DNA of 64,000 nt from Siderastrea siderea (GCA_964030785.1 OZ034968.1:63255899-63319898), one strand, 5' to 3'. Shown: positions 35,795-51,000, counted from the first letter of the stretch. The notes: generated by a model from the letters alone, not told the origin. Program-made: numbers and translations.

Positions 35795-38700
35795 CCATCA
35801 TCATCACCACCACCACGTTGATTTTTGCGGAAGGAGGAATACCAGACAGCCTGGAAAAAAATCCTCGGAGCAAGAAGGAGAATAAGGTATAAAAGTACAA
35901 CATAGTACCTTTCTGACCCACAAGAGAGTCTATATAGCAAATGCATGTGGCCTCCCGTCCGTGAAAAGCTGGCTAAAAATGAAAAAAAAAGCGAACATTT
36001 GGTCACACAAACCCCAACAATTACATTAGTTTAAATAAATTTTGGAATCTGGCACGACGCTTCCGTAAAAACAGATATTTTATTTGGATTTGCTTGTAAT
36101 AGGTCATCCGTCCAGGTGACAACGATACAAAAACGCAACAAAAACGGGCACTTTCAAAAACACTGGCTGGCATGGAAATTTTTTGAAAACAGAGATTCAT
36201 CAGTTAAGTGTAGATAGCAAAACGGGCAAAACGAAGGGCTTTTTTTAAAATATGATCTAGCCTTCATTTCATACGGCTTTTCGAAAGTGATCACGTAACA
36301 ACATCAGAACAAGTCGATACAAAGTGGTGTTCATGATCTTTTTCAATCGTTTTTGTACGTGATACGTGGACAGATAACGTTGTGAAACTGAATGCATTTT
36401 TTAAAGCCTTACCTTTAACACAGACGTTTTGACCTCACTGGGAAAAGAAATCTTGTGTGTGTAGATTGTCGAATCTTTGATGAAGGACAACACCGCTGCA
36501 GTAATTGTAACATCCTGTACAAAAAAAAAATAGTTTAGTAGTAAACTAATGAAACCCGGTGATTGGAGCTAAATTAGAAACATCTTTCACTTGGGTGTCC
36601 CCATACTCGAATATTACACTCATTCGAAGGCAATACTATTGTGGCAATACTGTGTTCTATTTTATAGCATCGATCTCGTCAATCTTCATTCCATCCCCAT
36701 CCTCCGTATCAAGTGCATCTTTATCTCTTGTTCTTTTTTCGGGATTTTATTAATTTATTATTAACTTGACTTAAACTTAACTTTAATGAGTTTTATATTG
36801 CGCAAACATCAATGTGGCATTTTCGAATACGCATTACAATACATTTGAAATAAAAATAAAAAACTATTTTTTTGTCAAGCGCTGAAATCTGTTTTTTTTT
36901 TCCCTCAACGAGGTCTCAGTTTCAAAATTACCTCAAGGCAACACAACTTATCTTGCCAAGCCGTTCAGTTTATTGTTCGTAGGTTTAATGAGGCAATGAA
37001 TAAGCCGTCAGTGTACATGTATAAAATTTCTATTCAAAGTCGTCGGTGGAAGTGTGTACCGACACAACTATTAGGTAAACTTTCTCATGATAAGATAATG
37101 ATTAATTGTGTAGTATGACAGTGTAAAGTACCGACTGCTGAAGAGCTAGGTCCCAGACTCTGTGGGCTCCACCACACTTCATTCTCCACAAAAGCTCATT
37201 ACGCCGCACGCTCCAAAGCACAAAATAGGCCTGTAAAATGAGAGATGACAAATATTCTTATAAATTTTCAAAGAAATACACGTGCTATGATTGGTCAGAT
37301 CACGGTCGCTCTGCTTCGTACACAGGCGCAAGTGCAGAGGATTATGGGAAGGCCGAAGAAAGCGGAGTCTTCCCTTGGTGCCTGTAGACTTTCGCTCCTG
37401 TGCCAAGACCCTCAGAGGCGTCTGGGTACGAGGCAGCTCCGCAATTATATCGCCATTAGGCACGCACTCTAAGTCACATGTTTACTTTATCGAGTTATAA
37501 TGTACGCTACCTAGGTCACCAGTTTTGGTGCAAGCGAGTTCTAGGACGATTGGTTAAAGGAAATCGTAAAATTGCTCTTTGAGTAAGTGCGGCAGAGGCT
37601 TGAGCTTCTCTAAGCATTTTCTCTCCCACGTTTTTAAAAATGTCCATACACTTAACTAACTCAACAATGCACACGACTACATTAACTGATCTCTTAAAAA
37701 AGCTCAACATACCTCATTATAGGACATTAACACTTTTGTTTATTGAGGTATCCGAAACTAACGCGACTCATTGAAGGGGAAATTAGTTAAGAATAAAGGC
37801 AGTTAATGCCAAGTAAAAGGAAAAAAAATCGCCAAAAGAAGGAAGCTAACGCGAGTGTGGAGGTCTCGCGTTCTATCGAGGAAGAGTACTTTGGGATTTT
37901 AAAGGCATTTTCCCGAAATACACCAAACGGTGCGTTTAGGGTGAGAATGATCTCGAATTATTGAAACAATGTATTAAAGGATTGAACTATGTTAAAGAAA
38001 AAAAGGTGTTATAAAAGTATCAAACTGGTAATAGCAAACATGATAGAAATTAACGTCGGGGAAATTAATACCCCACTCTCTCCATCGTATTAATTTCTAT
38101 TATTAGGTAACACATAAACAGTTGAAAAACTGTCTTACAGCATGGAATCCTGCAATAAGAAGGTCGCCATTGTTGGTGAATATTAGTCTTTCCACCCAAT
38201 CAAAGCCTTTGAACACCTACAGAAGTGAGATCAAAGTAACGTTTAGATGTAACCATTGGTTTTGCCGACAAACTGGAATCTTCACATTTTCTGGTAAACA
38301 TCTAGTTGGAAGAATTTGCGAAATCCCTACGATAAATCACTAATGAGTGAAAGCTACTAAAAATCTAACAAACCCATCCCCCAACCATAATTATTAATTT
38401 ATAAAGAGCCTTGTATATGAGCAAGCATGCACTCTGACTGGCTCTTAATAATAAGCTAAATCTTGTATCCTGTATGTACAGACGTCGCGTGAATAGAGAA
38501 CAAAAGAGTTTGTTTGGTAAGTTATCATGATCTACGGGACTGTCTTCACAATTAAATAAAAAATAATTCCACAAAATCGATTCATAGGTGAACCCACTGC
38601 GGGCAAACATTAAACATTATGGGTGATAGTATAGCGAACTGGGGCCACGCACTGCGGAGACTGAACCACATAACTTATTCATTTCAAGTACCTTTTTGGT

Positions 38701-38982
38701 ATCAACAACCTGCAAGGTTTTGCTGTGGACTCTGAGTTGCCTGTAGACTCCATCTCTACCAGCTGAGTACATAGTGTTGTCATGGACACACAAGTGACTT
38801 ACTCCTGCTTTACCGTGAATCAGTGGAAGAGAATGTGCTGGGGTAATGGGCTGAAATATTTATGCAAAGGAAGATTTTAATATACATTGCTGCAAGTACC
38901 TCTGGTTTTCCACAATTTCTTTTCCAATTTCAGTTCAGTCAGCACGTCACACTTTTGACTCAAAGACCAGTCTCACTCTGTC

Positions 38983-39049
<67 letters not shown>

Positions 39050-42000
39050 TTATGGTTGTTTACCATTTACAACAACTTTCCGGAAATTCCGGTTGGAAAG
39101 TGAATGGTACACGACTTTTCGGGTCGTTCCAGTGGAAAATTTCCGGGAGCAACGGAACGTCTCAAAGGGTAGTCCTGTTTTTCCGGAGGGAATGTTCCAA
39201 ACGGAAATTCGTGTTCCATTTGTTCAAACCTAATCTTTGATACCAGTTTCAGGCTCTCGCGGCCATTTTCTGTCCCAACAACAATTAATTAACGGGAAGG
39301 AAAACGTCACTTTAAAATGACTTCACAATCTTTGAAACTTCTTGGCGATTATTCCGACTCGTTTAACCTGTAATGCGGTCGAATTATCCAGGAGCTGAAT
39401 TTATAAGGACAGCGTATAGAAAATAGCTGTGTCCCCAATTAGGGCCCTGTCTTATGGTCTTTACAGGGTGCTAGATCACTTGACGCGTAAATAAAGTTAT
39501 TACTATTATATTATTATTATTATAAAAACGAAAATTCACTGCCGTGTGTTCGCGTTCTACGCAAAACGTTGAATTTGGTCATTTCACGTTGTAGATGTGC
39601 ACAGAACGGCAAGAGAAATATACCAAAAATAACGCACGTGCAGAGTTGTTGTTTTGTTAATCAAAGCTTTGTTTTGCGACCTTCTCGTTAGCCATCGCCT
39701 TCATACAAATTTTTTGGTAAATGGCAGGGATTTCTGCAAATGGTAAGCGCCAGTCCCGAACGGAATTTTCCCAATACGGAAATTTGCTTACCTTTTGCCC
39801 AAACCGACCCAAACGGTAAACCGACCGGTTTGCCCGTGTAAATGGTAAACAAGCTATGTCTCTCTGTCTGTCTCTCTGTCTGTCTGTTAGCCTTAACAGC
39901 CTGTCTGTTACTCAGCCAACTTGTTAGTCTGTCTAACAGTTTAACATTGTCACTTTTTCATTCTTTCAATATGTTGCTCTGTTGGTCTGTCTGTCTGTAA
40001 GTCAGTCAGTCAGTCTGTCTGTCTGTCTGTCTATCTGTATATCTGCATGTCCGTTTATGGAATGAAAAGGGGGTTAGATTGAACGTGAATTTCTAGACGA
40101 TTCAGAAATTCTATTAAGAAGGAAAAAAGCCTGACATTAATTATTCAGAAATGCACTCAGTTTTTAATAAACTTGTATAAAGAAACTTCAAAACTAATTA
40201 ATTTACAAGAATCGAATTTCTCTAAAGTGTCATAAACATAGACAGCAACTCACCTTCTCAGGATCAGCATCTTTAGGGTCAAACAAATGAAGTGATCCTT
40301 TTCTATCACCACATACTACTACAACAGACTCAGTAGTCCAACTCTCTTTACCATTTGAGAATATCTCAATAGCTGAGGCCCAGCGCTGCTTAGAGGGTGG
40401 CAAGACAAATAAACAGACAGGAGTAACTTCAAGTAAGGGCTCTCCATCATTGTATCTGATGTTCCACCAAGTAATTTGTCCATCAGGCCCACAAGAGAAG
40501 AGATGCTGAGGGGAATGCTGACAACTCCAGAGGAGATTATGAACCTTCCCTGAGTAAGCCTCGAGTTCCATGCAGGGCTGATTAAAAGCTGTTGGAAGAT
40601 GGATCATTCATGGGGACTGGCAATACGTTTTGTTATCAAATTCTCGGTAATTGTGAAGAAGAGACCCCCTCCACTGACTGTCAGTAAACTGTTGGCCGAC
40701 AGTTGACCGACGAGTTACCGACAGGTTAACAACAGATAAGTTTTACTTATATTTCAATGTAAAATATTTATTAATAATCTTATAAACATGACAAGCTCGT
40801 TTTAAACAGTCGACAAATTTCTCACTAAAAACGTACTCAGATAATTACTTCTCAAACTCATTAACAAAGGAAATCACCACTGTGACGCTGGTTTAGGTAC
40901 TATCTTAATAGCCATACAATTTTGCAAACTTTTACTTTGAATTTCTCCAAGAATTATTAATGGTTTAAGAAGCTATATCAAACACTTGAAAGAGTGTTTG
41001 GATAACCTGACGGAACACTCTTTCTCAAGATTGATAAATTGCATCATACACTAGAAACAAAACACACTCTTCATAGAGAGAGATTCTCTTGTTTCTCTGT
41101 GCACGTTCAGACCATCAAATGTGAGAAATGACGATTTTTGACGCGAAACCTTTGCTTAATTTCACAGCAATGAGCATACGATGAACCTACTGTCGGCCAA
41201 CAGGTTACCAACAGTCAGTTAACGGAAGCTGTTCTTCACAGTTACCAAATTTTCAATTTCAGTTTTTGAATTTCTAGCTTCTCACCGATTCACTGCACAC
41301 AGGTTATCAGCAAATAACCCTGCTTTTTGCCTGATAAGAAAACTGGATGCCATGTAAAGTGCCATGGCAAACAAAAATTTATGCTTTGGCCAAAATAATG
41401 GCAAGGAAAATTTCAGCAATGAAAAACAAAGTCAAAAATGTATTGCTGGTTTTCATCTGATGTCACCGAAATTCTAAAATGTACATAAAGGAACTATGTC
41501 ACGACGTTTTCATTCATTTTTCTGATCTGACAAAATTATTTTCTCATTAACAGAAACCTCAAAATAATAGTTTCCTAAGTTAGAAAAACACCAAAGAAGT
41601 AATAATTAACCAAAACTAAACAAGGATGGTTACGACTGAGGGAGATTAAGACGGATTACGAATGACAAACTTGAAAAAACCTGCCAGCTTTTTCAAGTTG
41701 CGTTATCCGTGACGTAGCTCCTTTAAGGCCACCACAAGGCTGGTCTTTTAATATATTCAATGCAGTAGTGAGATAAATCTCCAAGGAAAGTTTCATGTCA
41801 ACATATTAATTCGTTTTATGAATAAAACAGTTTGAACTTTGTTCTAATTCGTAGTGGCGTGAAACACAGGAAATTCTCAAAATGTCATAAAACCTATTTT
41901 ATTCAATTTTCAAAAATCACAATACTGTAAAAATGTCACCTCCAGAGGTGTGAAGAGAAACTAGGAATGTTGATTTCATTAGTTGCCTCATTTCTTGTAT

Positions 42001-45000
42001 TGACTTCGATGGCCGCCATATTGGTGCCCCAGAGAGGGACACAAACATGGCGGACGCATACTGTGTCTTGTAATCTGCTGAAAATTATTTTCGCAATAAA
42101 TTTCTTCAGAGGAGTACTATAGACCCAGAAATTGTTGTTCCTGCTCATGCAAGCACACTCACTTTATCATAATGATGAAAACCAAGAATTATAAAACAAA
42201 GCTCACAGTCATTGGACATGAGGCAAATAACTGTCAATCAAACCAGAAGGAGAAGGTTGTCTACTCACCTGTATCTTGCAGTTTGATTTTCCCCTTTAAA
42301 TTTCCAAATGCAATGATCTTACGACAAGGAGACAACGCCAAAACGCTGTATGAAGAGTAGTTTGTGTCCTTGAGTAACAATGTCCACTGATCTCCTTGGT
42401 TTACGCTTGTACAGGCATCTTGCTTCACATTAGTATTCTTTTCTGGCAACCAGCTATACTTATACAGACACCTAGACATAAAGAAAAGACACATTTCAGT
42501 GGAACCACAGTGCAGTGGAAACCCAAAACGAACTTCTATACAATGAAGCCTCTGGTATCACGATCGATACTCTTAACCCTTAAATCCCAACATCATTTTA
42601 CAAATTCTCCTTACTGGTCTCCATAGACTTTATTGATCACTAATTGGGAGAACTTTTTCAAACATCAAGACAATTCATCATCTGTGATCATTTGCTTAAT
42701 TCTCATGACCTGTTTATATTGTCAGTAATACTCTGATATGATGAGGAGAAATTTGATGCTGATCACTCCTGGGGCTTAAAGTATAACAAAGTACCAAAGG
42801 ACTGGCACAATGTGTTTATTACAATGGGAGTTTGTTCTATTGGGGTTCTTTTCCATACATTTTACCATTACTGGGCTGAAAATGTGGTTTCTTGTACCAG
42901 GGTCATTCTCATGTAGGGGTTTAGGGGTATTAAAGAACATGAACCTTTGACACCAAATTAGGTCAGGTTTTTTCCATGTCGTCTCCATGCTTATATGCAA
43001 CTAATAGTATTATTTTGAACTTGAAAGCAAAAGGGTTCATAATAAACACAGCTGCTTAACTGATAGTTGTAAAGTATGGAGACTGATCAGCATGCAAAAC
43101 ATACCCTTCGTTAGTCATCACTAACAAGCTGGACTGGTCAAGCAATGTAACAAATCTTGGATGATCCTCCTTTTTATTCTTCTGTGAGCCTGTTTTGTCT
43201 GTGCTGTTTGATGATGGCAAGCAGGCTTCTCTCACAGTGCTGCTGCTGTCTTGATCGGGACTTGCTAATGACCACAGTCTGACACTGCCATCTCCTCCCC
43301 CAGTAGCTATGAGATCTTCAGTTTGGTTGACGGAAAGACTCCATATATTGCGACCTGAAATGTCAAATAGGCCATTCACAGGGTGGCATAATTTTACTGC
43401 AACTGAAAGAAGTGAACTATTTTGTTTTCTTCTCTGCATCAACACGGTGCCAGGGTTAGTAAAATCACACTACACCAAAATGTCAAATCTTTATTTCTAT
43501 CCCTGCCCATGAGCTGTCGGCTGGGAGGAGGGCATAATTAGTTTGGTTTACATCATCTTCTCCCCCACACGCGTCTTGAACCCATCACTGATAATGTCAC
43601 CAAACCTGTAGAAGTAACCTAACAAAAATTATGCAGCTGAACAGCAAACTACATCACACAATAGGATGGTCAGGCTTTATTTTGTGATTCAATGGTTTAT
43701 TCGAACTGGAACAAAAGAAAACTTTCTGCTAACATCTGAAGTTGATTTCAACAGTTTGACGGGCACACCAATACATCAGGAAAAGGCCTCAATATCACTC
43801 GTTTTGGAATGAGCACCCTCATTCCTTTGTCAGCACCTGCGTTGTCAGTTCCTTTATTTGTCTGGATATGGGTTTGCCACATTCATCATGCATAACGTCA
43901 TTACTAACAAGACGTGCAGTATTCTAAAAGTCATGCAAGAACCTTGAAGTTTAATAATATTTTTCACGATCAGTTTGTCAAGCAGAACGGGTTTTCCAGA
44001 AAGTGGTTTCTGGTCACATTTTTTCCAAAATACGTGCTACAGATGTACACAGTAAATAATTTGACACCAAATGTATTTACCTAAAAAGGAATAAATCCTG
44101 TTTTGACACTTTGCTACATTCGCTAACTAGTCATGCGAGACTTGCCTTATTTTCAACAACCACACAATCAGTTGTATCCATAATATTATTATTATCTTAT
44201 TTAAAGCCACAAAAGTTTACAGTCATTCCACGCATGCATGCATGTGGACCAATTATTATTATCCTGAAGAAGCTAAATGTAGTAAAATTTTGATATCTTG
44301 AGCCATCAGGAGAACACAAAACTGATGAGATCAAGAAAGTTCAAGTTATCAGGGGTAAAAATTAATTTCTGATCAGAAATGAGTAAAGCAGGAGAAATTG
44401 CTTTCACCAGAGGACCATTTCTCGAAGTTACTTTCTCGATTAACTTTCTGGGCCCAAAAACTATTTTAGCTGCACAATCTTCTCCAATAGCTTTACAATT
44501 TTTATTGATCTTGAAAGCTAAATTTTAATCTTTATGATTTCGTGAAGCATATCACCAAGTTTACGCCAATATTTACCATTAGCTGATAAATAAATGAGCT
44601 CAAAAAAATACTTGCCGGGCCCGGAAAGTTATCGGGAGTTTCAGGAAATGGGCCCCAGAAGTCAGAGTTAACACTTGAAGTTTAACCATTTAAGCCTCAG
44701 GAGTGACAAGCATCTCAATTCTCCTTACAGTATCACAAGTTGTTCAAATACGGTATATAGGTCATGAGAATACAAGAAATGATCATCAGACATGAAATGA
44801 TTTGATGTTTAATCAAATTCTCCTAACTAGTAACATAAGAAATATATGGAGAACAGCGAGGAGAATATGCACGTGAATATTGGGGCTTAAAGAGGCATAG
44901 TCACGCTATTTTGGTTCTTTTTAAAAATCAAAAATATGTCCTCACATCAATGAACGCCCACAAATAATGGTCTAGTTGTGTTACCAAAGACTATATTACT

Positions 45001-48000
45001 TCACTGAAACTATTTCCTGTCGTCTGTTGCTTCAGATGGCATGGATGGAAATGGATTGCAATTTGAAAAAATTAGGCTAAACTTTTCAAATTCTCTCAGC
45101 GTGTTGACATAAAATCGATATTAAATGGTCATGGTTTGTTTTCTCTTAATGAAATTAAGTTGATATGTTCCGTTAAATGTTCAAACACAATGTTGGGCAT
45201 GGATAAAGTTAGCTACCGATAATTTTAGCACAGTTTTGACCAGAAATCTGCGAAATCCTTGTGACTATGCCCCTTTAAAGGGTTAAGAGTGAGCAGGACA
45301 CCACTGTGAAACCATTTGAAGGGCCCAGTGGAAAAAGGGCGTAAGTGATGATTTGAGGTTAAAATCGAAATTGCTCCTATTTAGCTGAACATTGGCACAC
45401 AAGCTGGTTTTCATGTGAGGAACGCTGTTGCGCACTTATTTCTTGACCTGAGATCTAAAATTTGAAGAATTAGCGTATTACTTTTGCTTAAAACTGACAC
45501 AAAGAAAACAACAAGACCGCGGATTCTAGGTTGAATTCCTTTGTTTTAGTTCAGGCAGAGAACAAAAGAAATCTTTCACGCATCACTTGAGCGAGTTCAG
45601 TTCAACAAAATTTTTCACGCAAAAGTAATACCCTAATTCTTCAAATTTTAGATCTCAGGTCAAGAAATAAGTGCGCAACAGCGTTCCTCACATGAAAACC
45701 AGCCTGTGTGCCAATGTTCAGCTAAATAGGAGCAATTTCGATTTTAACCTCAAATCATCACTTATGCCCTTTTTCCACCGGGCCCTTCATTTACATTGTA
45801 CATTTAAATGCGCATGAGCTGCTTAATACCTGTATGTCCTTTGAATGACTTCAAAATATTTCCATCATAGCTCCAGACATTGCACATCAAATCCTCTCCT
45901 ATGCTAACAAAACACATCTCCAGCAACTTGGCATCCCAAACCCGTGCAGCATGGCCATACACAACAAGCAGCGGCTCCACACAGCCATTTGATTCAAAAC
46001 TCAGTAAATTTGTAACTTTCCACAATCGTATGCTTCTGTCGTCTGAAACAGAGCTCAGAAGTGTTCCTGGTTTGTTTAAGTTTAACGAAAATATGACACC
46101 TTCGTGGCCAGTCAGTCTCTGAAGGACTGAAGTTTTGTTGTGTTCATCTTTTTGGCCTTGCACTTTCCAGAGGAGAATTTGATTAAAGACCGTACCAGAA
46201 GCTAGGATTAAATTGTCTAAATGAGATCCAAAAAACCTTGCCGAGTACCTTTGCAGTAAAAATAACTGTTAAAGGAAAATCCAAAGAAAAGATGAAAAAC
46301 TTAAATTACCTTACGAGATTTTTTTAAGTGCAGTGGATTGTATGATATTTACAATGCAAGCTTAAATTCGCGTGTCAGCTTGAAATACGTTGCAGATTGT
46401 CATTGAAACCACATAAATTGTTCATTTTAACTGGAAGTGCATTGTAACCGGAAACTGGAATGTATTCTCCAACTTTCGAGAGTAAACTGAGATCTAAAAT
46501 AAGCTAAAATGCATTGAAAAACCTTTGGCGTGACATGTATGTCCAAAGGTTGTGTCTCAGAAAATAAGACCAAAATGGCTGATGTCCAGCTGATTTAATT
46601 TGTAGTTTGTCAAATTGAACTTACAGTCTAGAAAGAAAAATTTCAAACAGGCGTACAATAAAAATGCTTAGAGTATACGTTGTGTTGTACAAAGATACAA
46701 TATACAGGGCTCTTCACATTGTGCAATCAACTGTTTAATATTGCTCTCCCATTCCCAGCACCACACAGCATTGTGAGCTGTTGCTATAGCAATACAATGT
46801 GGCTCCTTTTCTTCATTGTACAGCCAATGAGCATCCCAAACTAGATCAGGGAAAGCTGTAATGTCTGTTACGGTCTCAAAACTGGGAAAATATATAACCA
46901 ATAGCATCAATTAGTACTGGCAATCCATATATCTGTCAAAGGCAAAAAGTACGGTAGCCCACAACTATCACATCAAAACAAAATGCGCACATCAAATTCA
47001 AATCACTCACATCAAATTCAAATCACTCACATCAAATTCAAAACACTCACAGCAAATTAAAAATCACTCACAGCAAATTCAAATTGCTCACAGCAAATTG
47101 CAAATCCACCACAGCAAATTACAAATCGTTCACATCAAATTCAAATCGTTCACATCAAATACAAATCGCTCACAGCAAATACAAATCGCTCACAGCAAGT
47201 ACAAATATGGTCAGTGTAAAGGGAGGACTGCAGACTGCGGACTGCGGACCGCGGACCAGGGGAAAAAGCAGACTGAGGGTAACATGCAAACTGCAGACTA
47301 AGGGTAAAATTCAGAATGGAGACCGCAGACTAGGGGTAAAATGCAGAATGAAGTCTGCAGACTGCAGAACAGGGGGAAAATGAGAGAAAAGACAGCCGGA
47401 AATACTTCTGCGCTAGTATAAGTTCGTAGAAATCCATGAAAATCTGGTAAAAATGTTTGCATTTTTTTTTCGTGTTCTGATAGGAAAGTTTGTTTACTAA
47501 TTGATTCTCCAATGATTCTCCGGAATACATTGTTCATAAAAGAGTTTTGCTTGAACTCCAAGCCGTAGATTGATCCACTACACAAAACAACCTGTGTGTA
47601 ATAAGTGAAAAAACTCGGACGGAAGTAAATATAGAGCTAGATCGGAACCTGTAGTGTTCCAAAAGATCGCTTTTCTACGAATGAACTTCATTTGCACACT
47701 AGCTGAGGTAAAAGTCAAACTCCGCTGGATACATATAGTTCCCGGGCGGTCATACCCTGGGTACCAGAGGTTTTTTTCTCACTAACGTTGGGAAAAATCA
47801 GCCCAAGGCCGACGCAACAAGCCGCTTGCCGCGAGAAAAAAACGCTGAGCCAGAGCGCTTTGATTTACTGTTCTCGTTGAACTTTGATCTTTTTTTACCC
47901 TATTACATTTAAACCAATCACAGCGTATGTCTCGCGTGGGTCACAGTAGAGAACATAAGCTGCAACCGGAAACCGCGCAAGAAAAGCTTCTGGCACCCAG

Positions 48001-51000
48001 GGTAGGGTGGTCACCCATCCAAGTACTAATTCCGTTGAGAGAATGTTTTCATTATGGTAAACATTTCACTCCATTATCTCCCACACAATTTTTTTTTTCA
48101 GTACAATATGCATTTTATAAAGTCAGGAAAAAGACGAAAGTGGAAAGCAAAAGGTAAACATTTTAACTAATTGAATTCTTAGATATCAGTCCATGATCAA
48201 GGTACCATAAGTTCTTCTGTCCTTACGGCGAGCAAAATTGTACTTGGAGGGGTGTCCGACTGGGAACTACATATAGCCGGCAACCTCAGCTAGTTCACAA
48301 ATGAAGTTCATTCGTAAAAAGTGATCCTTTGGAACACTACAGGTTCCGCTTAATGAAATAATTAGCTCTACATTTACTCCCGTCCGATCTTATTCGTTTA
48401 TCACACACAGGTTGTTTTGCGTAGTCCAATCAAATTCTGAACAATCTATGGCTTGAAGTTGAAGCAAAACTCTTTCATGAGCACTGTATTCCCAGCAGAT
48501 CCTTGGTGTAAAAACTGAAATTACTCCTCAATTAGTAAAAAAACTGTCCTATTACAACACGAAAAAAATGCAAACATTTTAACCATATTAAATAGATTTT
48601 AGTAGATTGCTACGAACTTCTACGAGCGCAAACATTTTTCTGGTTGTCTTTTCTCTCATTTTCCACCTGGTCTGCAGTCTGCAGACTTCATTCTGCATTT
48701 TACCCCTAGTCTGCGGTCTCCATTCTGAATTTTACCCTTAGTCTGCAGTCTTCATTTTACCCTCAGTCTGCTTTTTCCCCTGGTCCACAGTCCGCAGTCC
48801 GCAGTCTGCAGTCCACAGTCCGCAGTCCTCCCTTTACACTGACCATATTTGTATTTGCTGTGAGCGATTTGTATTTGCTGAGAGCGATTTGTATTTGATG
48901 TAAACAATTTGTATTTGATGTGAATGATTTGTAATTTGCTGTGGTGGATTTGTAATTTGCTGTGAGCAATTTGAATTTGCTGTGAGTGATTTGAATTTGC
49001 TGTGAATGATTTGAATTTGCTGTGAGTGATTTGAATTTGGTGTGAGCATTTTGTTTTGATGTGACAGTTGTGGGCCACCGTAAAAAAGCGTCTATTTTTA
49101 CATCTCCACCTTAGGAATAACATGATTGAAAGGAAAGTCTTTTTAATCAATATGAATAAATCCAAGATAGAGTGGGGTAGGGGGAGGATTTGACCTGATA
49201 AATTGTGAATGTTCAGCACCATATCTTCCCAATCCTCCCCTCTCTCAATCTCATCCTTGTGGCTTAACACTTGGTAGGGGTATGTAGGGGTCTCTGTGGT
49301 TTAGCCTATCAGATCGAAGTTTAGAAGATTGGCAATCAACAACCTGGCCCCAGTTGTTCAAAAGTTGGATAGCGCTATCCACTGGATAAATCTCTATCCA
49401 GTGGATAACGCAATTGGTTTCCCTAACACTTATCCACTGGATAGTGATTTATCCGGTGGATAGCGCTATCCACCTTTTGAACAACTGGGGCCTGGTTGCT
49501 ACTCTTCTTGTGTATTCTCAGACAAGACAGTTTTTCATGCTGTCTTTCTTTGTCCAGTGTACCAAAACTCATGGGGGTAGCCTTTGTATCCCATCTGGGG
49601 AGAAGATAGTAATTGGGTTTATTAAAGCTTGTGTCTTTCAGAACTTACCTCCATGTAATGTTCAAGATTGAGGCACTCCCTTGTAATCTGACAACTCTGA
49701 CAAGCTTTTGCCCAAATATCACCACCAAGTAACAGTGATTCTGTTCAACTTAACATGAAAGAAATAAATAAAATAAATTCATGAGTAAAATAAATCCCTA
49801 CCTCAATGCTGGATGGCTTTCAACAGACCATTTGAAGCCAAACTAAAAATAACCAACTCCTGTCTGGTTTTCATGCTGAAAACTACTCATGAGGCAATAA
49901 TTACTCACCTCTTATTCCATGTATCCTTGATCCTGGCAAAAGACACTTGTTATCCAATAGGACACCCTTTGTTGCAGAGTGTATGGTTAGGAAGGGTCCA
50001 TTTCCTACAGATAATGATATATTATGACTAGCACATCATTACCAAAAACTCAACAAAGGGTAGTTGTTGGGAAAAAAATTTGGCTTCAATAAATTTATTG
50101 CTTACAATATGAACCCTTTAAGACCTAACAGTGATGAAAATGAAATTTCTCTTTACATTTTCAACTACTTAATCAAACATTCAAGTGATGAGAACAAAGG
50201 AAGTGATCACCAAGGATAAGATGTCTAGATATTTAGACAAATTCTCCTTACTAGTTCCATAAGAAACGTATGAAGAACAGTAAGGAGAATATGCATTTAC
50301 ATATCAGGGCTTACAAGGTTAAAAGAAAATGAGAAGAACCCTTCAGTTCAAATAAATTTTGCAATGCAAGTGACAATGACTTTGGCTCAAGTTGTCAAAA
50401 TGTCAGCAAGTGTCACCATAAACAGTCCTTCTCAGGACTGCACTCGCCCAGATGGTCATACTTTACCAAGGTATGACACATTTTACCTAGTAATTACCCT
50501 GCTGTTAGGACGGGGTCTAGTAATACCCATTTTTACCCCGCTGTCAGGACGGGGTCTAGTAATACCCGTTTTTTACCCCGCCGTCAGGACGGGGTCTAGC
50601 AATACTCCTTTTTTTTTTTTTTTTTTTTTTTTTTTGTCGTGGTCAGTTGCCCCAGACCTTCGCTCGGTCAAAACAATACTTGCCGGTAAACTTTGTCCGT
50701 TTAGCGTTTATTCGCCAGAATTTTCATGAAAGTTGGTGTAGAAAATTACCGGCGATTTAATGGCATGAAAATTCCTTCGATGAAAGCAAGAACGAAGATG
50801 CTAGCGAGCTTTGAAGCTGGCATGAATTTGCCAAACCTGCCCTGGCACGTAAACATTACATCACTGAAACACAAAAGGTGATCCGGGGAAGTCCCTTGCT
50901 TTCGCCAAGTTGAAAAATTCAACAGTCAAATGCAAGCATATTTTTGGCAGTTTTGCTTTGCTTCGCCAAAATCTTTAGGGAAAGTTGTGTAGAAAAGTAC

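Noticed and set aside
35557..36006. 149-codon minus-strand frame with a poly-Asp run
   Set aside because: Most of it is the CAT microsatellite and intron; only the 64 bp at 35909-35972 is WDR6 exon, and in a defined phase.
47084..47383. Repetitive frames in the foldback arms (also 48752-49270)
   Set aside because: They are translations of the ~20 bp units in both orientations and carry no domain.
46944..49088. CRISPR-like array (regular ~20 bp units)
   Set aside because: The units are contiguous with no spacers, mirrored in both arms of an inverted repeat, and in a eukaryotic intron.
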